A DNA stretch of 64,000 nt from Diatrype stigma (Eukaryota; Ascomycota; Sordariomycetes; Xylariales; Diatrypaceae): the NCBI GenBank assembly GCA_022225965.2, contig JAKJXP020000081.1:124001-188000 (forward strand), read 5' to 3'. Numbering within the stretch: the first letter of the stretch is position 1; the number at the start of each line of letters is the position of its first letter. Below, piece after piece: positions 33,880-45,854 of the stretch. A program made the translations under genes and the position numbers. A model generated the notes under the pieces. It was given only the letters and a program-made list of their open reading frames with translations. It searched no databases and was not told the origin of the DNA.

Positions 33880-36800
33880 AACCCCTCGGAAGCTGTAGCT
33901 AGGATGATGCGCCAACAATACAAGTGGACGTATTTTTATGCAGAACTACTACAGAGCTGAGAGAGCACGCAAGAGAGTTTCCGCCTCCTTCCAGCATGTA
34001 TAGTGTGCAGTATCGAAAGGCCGCTGTGTGCAAATTCAAAAGAAGGCCGATATTCCTCTTCTGGGTGCCCAGGCTGCTAGGTAAAAATAAGGTATGTGTA
34101 GGTAGGAGTATAAGCAGGTACAGTAGTTATCTACGAATCTGCCAAGATAATAGACCATGGGTACTATGGGGATCTCACTACTGATGTTGATCATCGGGCT
34201 AGGGCGAACAACTCCCACTAGGGTAGCGGTTGGTGCAGGGACTTTATTTCCGCGCCTGGTACCGTATATAGCCTAAGCATTGGCCGAAGCCCGCTATCCC
34301 CAGACGAGGTGCTTAGGCTAGCATCTGCAGAGACCACTAGAGACCACAAACCTTGTAGCTGCTTGCGTAGGTCTTACACACTATGCCTAGTCGTCATCAA
34401 TCCGCAGACGACAGGAAGAAGATATGGGTTGAGTCTGGGGGATCATCACGAACTACCTACGTACATACCGGGGCCAGGGTGAGAAAAGTACAGCACAGGG
34501 AAATGCCTTGGAAGCCAGTGTGTAGGTCAGGTGGCAATTAAATACTCCTCCTACGTCTGACGTGTAGCGTCAGGGCGTAAAGGGGCACAAAGGTTAGGCC
34601 GCGGGGTTGGAACCAAGCAGCCAGGCAGCCCAAGTTCGACAGGGCTATTCAAAAAGTGCACAATTCGCTGGCTTAACTCCAGCGGGATCTCACAAAATCT
34701 CACAACATCTCACCAAGGCTGGTGTGAGACGGTCAACCGACTGGTTGGGGCGGGTCCATACGTACCTAGTAGAAAACACCCGACACTACGAGGTACCTGC
34801 ACCACAGCCGCAAATAGTCCAATTCTGGACAAGCATCAAAACCCGGGGACTCAGAATACTTAGCATAAAGCTACACAACTTCCACTCAAACGTGGGTGGA
34901 AGGGCACGAGTCCGCGGCTGCGCGGGTAGTTTGGGTGGGGGTTCTTACATAGGTAGGTGATTCTGCTTCTTATTTTGAAGGCTATGACTGTAGTCTATAC
35001 CTACTCGCTATTATGCAAGCATGCCATAAAACATATATAATAAAATGAGGAAGATGGCTGACATGTGAGGGAGGCTAAGGAATTGATCTAGGTAATTACC
35101 CCGTCTGCCCGTCATATACTAACTACGATCTTTCGGTTTCTTAACCGCAATCCAACTAAGCCTGTATAACACTAACTCACGAACTTCCTATCCCTCTCTT
35201 TCCTTGGTGCTAGTTCGAGCAGATGAGGGACCTTTTGTTCGGACTTTGGACACAACAGCACACGGAACTGAACTGCCCCATGCTCTTTAGCTTGCGGAAG
35301 ATCGCTGATTAACCACTAGGTACCGCCTCAGCGCCTATGGATCCACTATAACCTCGCTTACGGTTAGCATTGCTAGCACGTAACTAGATCAGCTAGATCT
35401 CGCAACTTCATAGATTATTAACGAGGCTCAGCCGGGTAGCGACGGATTATCCTATATTTATTTGAAGTTGAGGCAGCTTCAATCAAGCTGCTGCTGTATC
35501 ATTAGGCGACTCACCTAGCTACAACTCCAGGTCATATAGCTAGTTGTCTACAGGTGATACTGGGGAGATGCCTTGACAAGTTGAGATGCAAGGTACATTG
35601 CTGGGGGTGGGGTGAACATGGGCTGTGAACATGATCCCGGGGTTTCCTGGCAACACTCAAGACAATCAACGTTATTGTAAAGTCTTACATCCAGTTCAGC
35701 TAAGCCCAGCATGCCATACATAGCGGTTTCGAGTATGCAGCAAATGCAGGTAGCTGATTACATGTCTAGCGTTAAAGGCCTAGAAATGGCTTTAAGTGAC
35801 ATATCATTTCCAGTATCTATGTAGGTACTTCGTAGACGCCGATAAACCAGAGCGTATGGCATTGCAAAGCGAGAGCGGTAAGGACATAAAAGACTGCCGA
35901 GACTACCTAATAAGTGGGAGGGTTGGATTTCCTGAATCGGTCGACATATCGGTCGGACTCTGTTGTCCGCTTGGGGCAACACTTGCAACTGGAACCTTGG
36001 AACTCCCTTGAAAGGTGCTTGTACTATGTAAGTAAGTATGTAGGCAAGTAAGTAACTGCAGAAGACAGCAGGGCTCATTGGTTGGTCATCTCGCCCTCCT
36101 TTCTGTCAGTCTGCACAACTACCAACATACAGGTACATGCCTAGGTACCTAGTTATATGGCCGCTCCATGCTACAGTATCTACCCCAACACGTAACAATT
36201 ACATATATCTGAGTTTATTTACATGGAAGAGGACTCTCGGCCGAAGCTCGTGAAGAGGCTCGCAAATGGCGACAATTCAGGGGTTCTGCCAACAGCTACG
36301 CCCAGGCTACGACCAGTTTCATATCTGCCAAACTCACAAGTGCTAGATTCACAAGGCTCTATTCAATACTAAAACAGATGGAATGTACGCAAGTATCTTG
36401 TCGTATTACAATGCGAAATCGAGACCACCAGCCAATCGAAGTCATGTCATATGCCCGGCATCCATGCAGTCAACAATTCCAGAGCGGGTTCAACCGACTG
36501 ACTCTGCTCCATAGCTGGCCAGAGTCGGGATCCAGTCTCCCAGACGATCCATGGCACCGGTAAACAAACCATCACTACCTTGCCGTACACTATGCGGCCA
36601 GTTGGACTGATGTAACGCATCTTCCGTTGATGTTGAGCCTAAGTTTGATGCTCTAGAGCAGATAGGGGTGATGTTCGATCTCACCTGTGTAGTAGTTGGT
36701 AATTCAGGTCCACCAGCCGAATACAACGACGATAATGGGTCCTTCCAGAAGAGCCCCAGGTTTATAAATCACAACAGTATAGGTGAAGCAGGGCTGCACG

Positions 36801-37817
36801 TAAGCAGGCAATCGGTATACAAAATCCCGCCGCACACATTCCACATCAGCTGGGCTAGACATCTCAACGCAAAGCAATTGCAGTGCCAACTTACAAATAC
36901 CACAGCAAGTCAACCGCAGGTGGAGGGCTGGAGGGGTCGCCAAGAACCATTATCGTCGGTTGACACATGCTACATGCATGGGTAGCAACGTCCAGGGCCT
37001 GAAAGGCTTTCCCCAATCCCCAGTCCCCTAGTCCAGTCTGCGTGGATCTCGCCGCGAATCCTTGTCCTCTGCAACGATCAGGAAAGGTGGGAGCAAGGAG
37101 GGTGGCCACTCATCGGGGATGGTATGCGTACCCCAGAATCTGTCGTTCGGGTTGCAGATTGTCCATGTTTGACTGAAATCGATTTGTGAAACAGAAGAAG
37201 GAATACCTGCAAGTAGCTAAAAGGCTCGTTGCACATATTCCATATCCCCATGTTAGAGGGCTACGGTGCCTTCGAGATTTATGAAGCATTCTCACCTCAT
37301 ATCACCGAGGCATCCAAGCCCAAGCCAAAGAGTCAAGGACTTCTTCAGATCAGCTGTCCCTACGCAGCCTGCAAGCAGCGGAAGTGTCGGGAATCGAACT
37401 GAGTGCTCCGCACACCCCAAATGCCCGCTCCGCCTCCCAGCCAGTACCTATGTACTGGCAGTCAGCCTACCGTGCCTACCCGATGATTGCATCTTAGAAC
37501 CATAAAGCAACGGCGCTATATAGAGAGGAAGCCCCAAGGGCTTGGCACCTGACCAAGCTGGCGCGGGATGATTTGTCGAGGGCTGGCAGAAGGTTAGGTA
37601 CCTTGAAGGGGAAAAAGGGAAAAGGGCAGAAAAAGAAAAGAGAAAAAGCAATTCACAGTCGCATAGTCCGTCGTTACGGGTCCATCCACCAATCTAGGTT
37701 CGCAAGGGCGAATCTGCAGGTCGCTCAGAACGGATCGACGGAGTACCTACCTACATAGTTAATAGCCGAGTAGGAAAGTCATGGCAAAGGCGAAAACTGG
37801 AGTACATGAAAGAATAC

Positions 37818-37860
37818 TCACGCTCGCGCTCACGCTCGCGCTCATAGTCATGCTCACGCC
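37818..37860. repeat. TCACGCTCGCGC repeat
   Basis: Two full 12-bp units and two decayed ones. It is CpG-rich inside AT-rich DNA. Confidence 0.78.
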
Positions 37861-38033
37861 ATTCTTGCTTGCACACCGAGATATTCACCTGGCCAGGGAA
37901 ATGTTCTGTAGCACTCGCATATGTGCATATGATTAGCTAATAGCTCTTCATAAGTAAGTCAAAGCAAATATGTAGCATATCCCCAACGCTGCTAGCATTG
38001 TTACTCGTAGTACGAGGTCATTAAATGAACATC

Positions 38034-38069
38034 GGGGGAGCGGGAGGGGGAGCGGGAGGGGGAGCGGGT
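38034..38069. repeat. 12-bp G-rich repeat (GGGGGAGCGGGA), 3 units
   Basis: Three near-identical units. The regular G runs could fold into a G-quadruplex on the plus strand (inference). Confidence 0.82.
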
Positions 38070-41000
38070 TCCCGTGCGAGATTTCATTGAAGGATACCTA
38101 AGCGTCACGGCCCGTACTAGTGAGGAGTTGCAGTTGCCGTCTGAACTGGTCTAGGCCCGAAGACGTGTTATCATAATAGCTATGACCGTCATATTGTCTG
38201 GGTCTGGCTAATACCTGGGTATTTCCGCGTATACTTCCTTTACGCGGCAACTCCTAGATTGCCGTTGTCTGCGACTGGTTCGCCCTGTACCCGTAGAATA
38301 TCATCGGCCTGGTAGTTGTATGCACGTCAGGCTGTACCGTTACGCTAACGTGCAGCTTTGAGGCTCAGCAATCGGTCAACAGCTGTCGGTCTTGAGCTGC
38401 GCGGGCATCATCGAGGACCCTTCTTCAAGAATACCCTTCCTCCTCCTGAGCCCAACATGGTACGAAGGAATCTACCGGCACTGATGATGGCGTTCAACCC
38501 ATCGGGCATCCCGAAATACAGGTTTTTGTCCCCCTCTCTCGTCCGCTAAATCACAAGGCAAGATATGCTGTTAGCCCAAGACGTCTGGATGGCCCCGTTA
38601 CAATTCCATCCACTCTCCTATTTTGGGGATGAGATGGTGTAGCGATTTCATCCTTCACTCCCCCCAAGTCTGACGGGCGATAATCCGCCTCCCAGAAGGA
38701 CATCGGAGGTGGCCGCCGCTCACCAGGAGGGTTCCCGCCGAGCGCCTGCTTTCGAAAGCCCAGCATCCACACTGGCCCAAATCACGGGTTGAAGATCGCA
38801 GTCAGCTCCTGTCATTAGCTCTCCGGTAGCTACCCAGCTGAGCTGCTACGGAGGTGGGGCTAGACGTTGGCTTCGTCGCCCTGATCGGCCACATCGGACG
38901 ACCTTCCTTTCTGCTGTTAGGCTTTTGCAAAAACACAGAAGTTTTCCGCGGCTCTTCCGCAGTTCTTCCGCTGCTCAGGGAAGGCGGGACTCGCAACGAG
39001 ACATTTTGCATATACGAAGGAGGAAGAAGAAAAAAATTAAAAAGCTCCAGCAGCCCACATATCGGTTCTTCACATGCTTCGATCGAAGCCTGCCCCGCTG
39101 GAAGGAATGATAAATGGGGCTACGGGAGAAGGCCACGGAGACGGCTACGGGGCTGGCAAATCGGTGATCTATCTTAGACTAGATCGTTATGCGGATACAG
39201 GTACCGAATGCAAGTGCTATCTAGATGGAGATCTTGAAACAATTCCGCTGTGCCTCATTCTCAGGTCCGCTATTGCTTACTGATGCATCGACGCAGCCAA
39301 GAACCAGAGCATCCGCATAATCATCCACCTCGAGTGTTCTCTTGGCTGTGTATAGGATAACTCAAGTCCAAAGGACAAGTTGTTTCCGACCAGACATAAG
39401 CTGCTTCCAAGCAGTTGTAACGCGCCTAGCCTAGTTGTACGATAAGACGTTTGATCTACCGACATCCCTAACACTTCATAGGCGAACTTTCCCTCTAGTT
39501 TGAGCTGCTATCAGACAGGGCGATCTAATATATTGAATAACAGTCAGCAGCATTTAGCCCTATGTTGGTCTGGGATTGAACCCAGTGAGTGTAGATAACC
39601 ACGCCCCCCTGAACCCCTGAACTCTAGAAAGGGGTTAGGGACAACTTCGTATTCCCAACTCTTGTTCTTTCCTCCACGCCTCACCAAGTTTCCAGATCCT
39701 GGCGAAGCCTATACACACCCATGTGCTAGATATTCCCTATTACTTGACATGGAGACATTCCCTCTGATCATGCCTCGCCACCACACCAAAGTGCTCCCCG
39801 AGGCCCCCGTGTTAGCAAGAACGACCGCATAACGTCATATGAAGGCCTCACCTTCTCGAAGTTGCTTAATGACCACACATGTGATACCTAGTCCGCTATC
39901 ATCTCAGAGGGAACACGTCGTTCTATGATGTAACATTGTGGAGGTACTACACAGCCCACCCCTATCTAGACTCGCATCCTGGATGTCAGCCAGGCACTCA
40001 ATAACTCTACGTCTCCTAAACAACATATCCATCTTTCCATCCTGGTGCTTGTATAACACCGTCCGCCCCTACATGTCTTCTTGACTTCGAGGTACAATCT
40101 ATCAACCTTCCTCAACGACACAGGGAATCCGAGGAGGGCAGGACAAGTCACATGTCGTTGATATTAAGGTTTGGGAGCCTCGGTGTTGATGCGAGGACGA
40201 TCACATCTAGTTCACTTGTGTCTATCAGGTAACATGACACCGAACTACGTATGCAAGCATATGTTGAGATACTCGTTCATGCTAGGAGACGACTCAGAGA
40301 AACCATACAAGCCTCTTGTGAGCCAGAGCTCTCTTTCAGCATGGGGGATGTCTCTTTATACATCTAACACATGGATATACATGCTTCCAGATGCCTAGGC
40401 AGGCTCTACACTTGCTCTTTCGTCCCTCCACCCCTTCATCAAGCAGTCTAGTACGTCACTAGGAAGTTGAGTACTGCATAACCACTGTAAGCGATTGGCG
40501 TGTCAGTCTTATTCACCCGTATCACTTGAGACATAGGTGCCTAGGGGCTAGTGTGTTGTGGCGTCGCTGTGACACACATCTAGCATACACACGAGATAGA
40601 CCTTTAAGTAAATCTCACCGTGTTTTAGGATGTCGAAGGGGATTGGCCTGTATCATAATACGGGATAGACGAAAAGGCACTGACGAGCCTAACAGCCACA
40701 TGATATTGATTCGTAACACAGCTATCTCACCATGCATCTAGATATCGATGCGATGCTGCGCGTGAGATGAAGGTAGTCCCACATCGATAGATTTTGGAGA
40801 TGCTATGATCTCAAGCGGAGTATGGCGTATATATTATCATCAAGATCGAAGGTCACCATGTGACCACGAACGAAACCCCATACCTCTGTACTCCTGATAA
40901 TGCGCTTCTGGGGTTGGGTGCTCCATGGTCATATGACCAAGCTTTTCCCTTTCTGGCTCACAAATTTCAGTTCTGTTGGAATGAGTAGGCTATTACCATG

Positions 41001-41870
41001 CCTATATCAGAGACTTCGTGAGTTGAGTTATGGGAGCCAGGTTGGCGTCGAGCTTTCTGGAGGCGACGTCTGGAATTACCGGCCATCAGCTGGGGTAATG
41101 AGACAGCCAGGGCTTGCGGTATAGTCCTGGAGTCTTTCATGAACTCGCGTCAAGCAAGAAATGGAGCCTCATCTGTCGTGGTACATGCTGGGCTATACAC
41201 CACGTGGAGACTGTCGATGTCCTAGGAATCAAGGCAGGAGAAGAAGTAGGTACTCCAAGATCGCGATGGGGCTGACTAGTAACACACGCAAGAATGTAAT
41301 AATACCTTTAGTATGTCAACGCGTAGATCCCAAAGCTTGTCCCTGAGCCCCTGAGATCATGAAGATCGGTCTGCCTGGGTTTCGCCAGGAACTTGCGACT
41401 GACAACGGTTTTACCCGTCGCCTAGCATCTTTACGTTTGTCTTTCATGTACGCCTTAGTAAGGAGTTTCACCCTTCGGACCTTTGGCGGTAAAGCTTCGG
41501 CCTGATGGGAACAAGACTAGACTCCAACGAACTAACCCGGTTATCAATACTGCCTTGGGACGATTGCTGTGCAATAGACCGTAGCCGCTTTAGAGGTGAA
41601 TGGGAGGTTGTTGACCATTCCCTTGTCGGTATGTGAAGGGGGGAGCTGTCTCAAGTTGTCGTAATTAGTAAGGCTGTGATAGACAGCATGCATGGGTCGT
41701 ACGTCAAGGTAGTGATGCCAATAGTCAGCACCAGCTTAAGTAATGGCAATAACTAGCAGTCATTAGCAGGAACGGCATGGCGGATAGAAAAAGGGGGGAC
41801 GTGACACCAGCTAAGCTTTAAGCTAAGCGCCGAGATGCGAAATGTAGGGGAGATACGTACGAACACACGT

Positions 41871-41927
41871 GTAATTATATGTAATTATATGCAATTATAT
41901 GCAATCGTGTGTAATTGTATGTAATTG
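41871..41927. repeat. 10-bp GTAATTATAT repeat, about 6 units
   Basis: Units GTAATTATAT, GTAATTATAT, GCAATTATAT, GCAATCGTGT, GTAATTGTAT and GTAATTG follow each other without a gap. Confidence 0.88.
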
Positions 41928-44900
41928 CTCCATGATCTCCGATAGCACGGCAAATAGGCTTCCAAGGCTCATGGCTGGTGCAGTTGCATTCCGCGTCGCA
42001 TGTAGCAGGTGCGGTATTAACTGGTGATGATCTACAGCGTTCAGAGAAGCCTTCCGCCCGTTTCCTAGCAGCCGGGCCGGGCTGGGGTTAAGTGGGGTGC
42101 GGGCCTGCCTCTATAGCTCCGGGGCTATAGAGACTAAGTAGGTGCCACGGCCAATAGGACGCCGAGTCTGGCGAAGGGACGCACGGGCTGACGGCCAACC
42201 GACATAGGATTCCCACCTAAGCACTCTGTTCCCCACTGCCCTCTGCAGCATGGGACCTATCAGACCAGCCCCTCACATGTGCGGCATGCTGAGGATATGG
42301 AAATGGAAATCAATTCCCGACGACAGGCGAATGAATGTGCGGCTCACAATCGTGCATTCCGAGCCAATGACCGGAGGGAATCGAGCATCTACCTAATAGT
42401 GCTAATAGTGCTAACAATCTTCTCTGACGAAGGCTGCGTTGAACCTGAGCTAGAGTTCAGCAAATCGAAATCTCGGACGAGCGCGTTGGAAAGCGTGAAA
42501 GAACTCGGGGATTGCAGGCATTGCACTAACTACTTGAGTATCTACATACATCCCACGAAGCTAGGTAGGTAATTAGTCTAGTCCCGCAGCTTTTAGCCAG
42601 AGCAGGGAGCTGCAGGGGCACGTGTGGTCGCTCTTGATATTCCACCATTCCATCACTACCAGTTACAGGTACCTACCTACTACGTAGTACATGCCTAGCT
42701 GCCTAGGTACACTATCTTGAAGCTTGGATGCTTGGCTATCCAGTATCTCGGGGTGAGACCAGCTATTCACCCACTCTGCGCCTGCGTTTGGGAGGACACT
42801 AAATAACTAGCAGACTATAGGCTCGTTAATCAACCACTAGTTGGTTTGCTTGCATGAAGATCCTGGCCACTGTAGCTACCACGTTAATGCCATGCCACCT
42901 ACTTCGTCGTCTAATACCTACTACTATGTATGTCATCCATCGTCCAGTGCGGCGTTCGGCATGAATTCGTGGGGTGTGGCAGTGCCCTTCCTACCTACGT
43001 ACCACATTCTCCCTTAATGCGGAAACCGGGGGTCGACGTTGTTTGGCCACGACGGGACCTCCCAGGATGAAGTACGACGTGGCTGGGGGCCGAAGCATGA
43101 TTGATTATACGATGTTCAGTTGGCATTCGATTACATAGTAGGAGATGCGAACGTATGTAGACGAACTCCAATGGGCCTACCCATGCAGCCATGTTAGCAC
43201 CAAACGTATGTGCAGGAACGGCACCATGGCGTAGTATTGACTCAGATCAGTTGCCGATCGTGCCTTGTGTTGTGTCACTAAGGACCCATCCCATCTTGAT
43301 ATACATGTAGATGGGCGAGACGCATGCGACAGCTTGTTACATAGTATGCCGAACTGACAGGCTGGCGTTGAGCGTTGTGTAGAGTGGCATCATCACCAAC
43401 TGCCGCCAGACGGTCCAATAGCCTTTGTGCAACAGGGCTGCAGGGGCAGAGGGGGAACGCAAGGATGCGGGACATACAGTGGTAACCCACGTCTGAAGGG
43501 GCCATGGTGAACGAACAGGATTACTATGCCTTCGTACGTTGCGCGTGAAAGGGGAGAAAGGTTCGTAAGTTCGTATTTATACACTATTTATACACTATAG
43601 CACCCCGTCTTCTCCCCTATGACATGGGATGGCCCATGCCCATGGGTAGGGTAGATTACATATATCCTATATTCAGCCATGAGATATGCCTGCCGCATGT
43701 CCTCATTGGACCACCCCGTCGCTTTGCCCTACCTATAGTGCACATGTTGTTTGCCCAGCTAGGCGCTGCTACCTTTAACACGTTAACTATTACATATGTA
43801 CGTATTTACATGCCCAGGTAGGTAACTTATAGGCGGCGGCGGTTCTTAATTTCTCCTCCTCCTGAAACTGCTAGGGCTGTATAAGTGCCTGGTAGAGTGC
43901 AGATGAGTGTAGATGGCACAGCACTTTCGGCCTAGCTCATGGCCCCAAACCCGAGAAAACTTGGGTTTGGTACGGGTGTTGGACGGCGGGAGCTCGGAGC
44001 CGGGAGCTGCAGAAGCAGGCAATCGCTTCGAGAAGAAAAAAGAAGACAAACTCAGGCTGTCAGGGTAGGACGGGGAAATCTTGGCATCCAGCCCGCTATG
44101 TTCGGGCTTTGTTTGTCCGCCTCGTGCTCCCTCCGGCTTGTAACACCAAACCAGCCTCAACGGGGGTGGCAGAGCCCACCTGGCCTGGCTGCTACTGTAG
44201 TCTCAAGTCTCAATCTTCAATGCTACCAAGAGACAGGCATGCATACCTGGGCACTCGCTATACCATCATTTCCCGGTAGTCAGTCGGACCCTGATCGGCT
44301 CGGCTCTATCACTTTGTTAGGCCTTGGACGGCCCAAAGCGTACCAAAGGGTTGAAACTGTCTTCTGCTAAGGCTTCTTATTTCTTTCTGTTCAATGGCAA
44401 TCAAACTGAGCAGCTCGATCTACAGGCAAATTATGGCTAATATAGTAACTAATATACTCTGCCCATGGTGCTAACGAAGTAGCGACTCTGGGGCATGAAC
44501 TATTACCCCTAGGGCCCTAGTACAGCCAGCCTGGTTGGATTCGGCGCGTTTAACTACAGTTAGTGTGCCCAGTGTGCATGAGCACCTGCGCCTATCGCAC
44601 AACCGGACAGCAAAAGTCCATGCATCTGTGCAGGTATTGGAAGTTATATGCTTTGATAAGTCAGTACGTGCCGAAACAGGGATCATTGCTATAGGCCGCT
44701 AATAAGACAAATAACAACCTTGGAACCTTGAAGCTGTATTGTAGGGTAGTGTAGGTATAATACATAGAGCTCAATACATACACATACATCCCGCTAATAG
44801 CCCTGCTCTCTGCTAGCCTGGCAGCCCGCGTGGGAGCAAGGAGGGATACCTAACGTAGGAAAGTCGCGCAATCTACGAAGAGCGCCGCCACCAGCACCAC

Positions 44901-45298
44901 TCACCCGACAATCGGGGAGGCGCGATAGTTAGAACAGGGGTTTCCCAACCGTGGTCAAGGTCAACTCGGATTACCTAGGCTGCTAGGGCGCCATAACCTA
45001 TGTAGTCCACCAGTCCACCCAGCCAAACAGCCCAACCAGTCCCCCAGTCAGCCCGCCCACTGATTCACTGAATTGGGCGGGTAGCCAGTCCAGCCAGTTA
45101 GCGGTACTAGGTCACCCTGGACTAGGTGGCACCCCGTAGGGCGGTAGAGTAGGTATGTACTTGTACGTATGTATGTAGGTAGGCAGGGAGGTACGGACAT
45201 GCCATGCACCATGTGTGCCATCTGGTGTGCTATACGTACCAAGTAGATACCTGCTACTGTATGTCTGTATAGATAATACTATACATGCAGCCAGTGTA

Positions 45299-45369
45299 GG
45301 GGACTTGGGACCTGGGACTTGGGACTTGGGATTCAAACTTGGGACTTGACCTTAGGACTTAAACTTGGT
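45299..45369. repeat. GGGACTT heptamer array, decayed
   Basis: About eight copies of GGGACTT or close forms (GGGACCT, AAACTTG), partly interrupted. Confidence 0.8.
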
Positions 45370-45854
45370 ACTTAACTACCTACAATTTGGGGGCTTTGCC
45401 TGGTCGGTGGTCACCGCAACACCCCTCCTGTAACTCCTGTAACTCCCGCCCTCTCCCTCTCTCAATTGGATGCCATTGACCCAGCTAAATCTCACTGTCT
45501 CACTACGCCGCCGAACCCTACAGCTACCCTTCACACTTGGCTGTCGTCAACGGTGGTAACCTGCCAATCTCGCTCTCTCCTTCTTCCTTTTTCCCTTCCT
45601 CTTCACACCACATCACCGATGGTTCCAAGCTTCCGATGCCGCCCTGCAGTCTTGTGATATAATTCCCATTGGGTCTCATGGTGATGAGAGGACTTCAGCC
45701 AAGTCTTATAAACCATTTGTGTTACCCCAGTCCCTCCACGAGCCCGCGAGACTCGAGATCCAAGACTGCGAATCGACGGCAAGGCTACCAATCCGCCTGC
45801 CTTCCAGCTACCTACCAGATCATCCGCCACTATTTGTCGAAGTCACTCCTAAGT

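Larger units (their letters stand above)
32570..45854. other. About 13 kb without a supportable gene
   Basis: No frame longer than about 145 codons, and none with a family motif or credible splice partner. The block is rich in short tandem repeats and GGTAGGTA/TACCTACC clusters (for example about 33630-33680, 42665-42720, 45160-45195). From about 39.5 to 41.9 kb the composition and style change, with few microsatellites and many scattered stops. This could be a decayed mobile element, but I could not identify ends or a coding domain. The segment next to the transcription factor start (32.6-33 kb) and that before 45855 must hold promoters. Confidence 0.5.

Noticed and set aside
39555..39600. 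GGGATTGAACCC resembling a tRNA B box, or a retroelement primer-binding site starting TGG
   Set aside because: Read on the minus strand it looks like a T-loop followed by CCA, but the distance to the CCA is far too short for a tRNA, no A box or cloverleaf could be drawn, and no long terminal repeats flank it.
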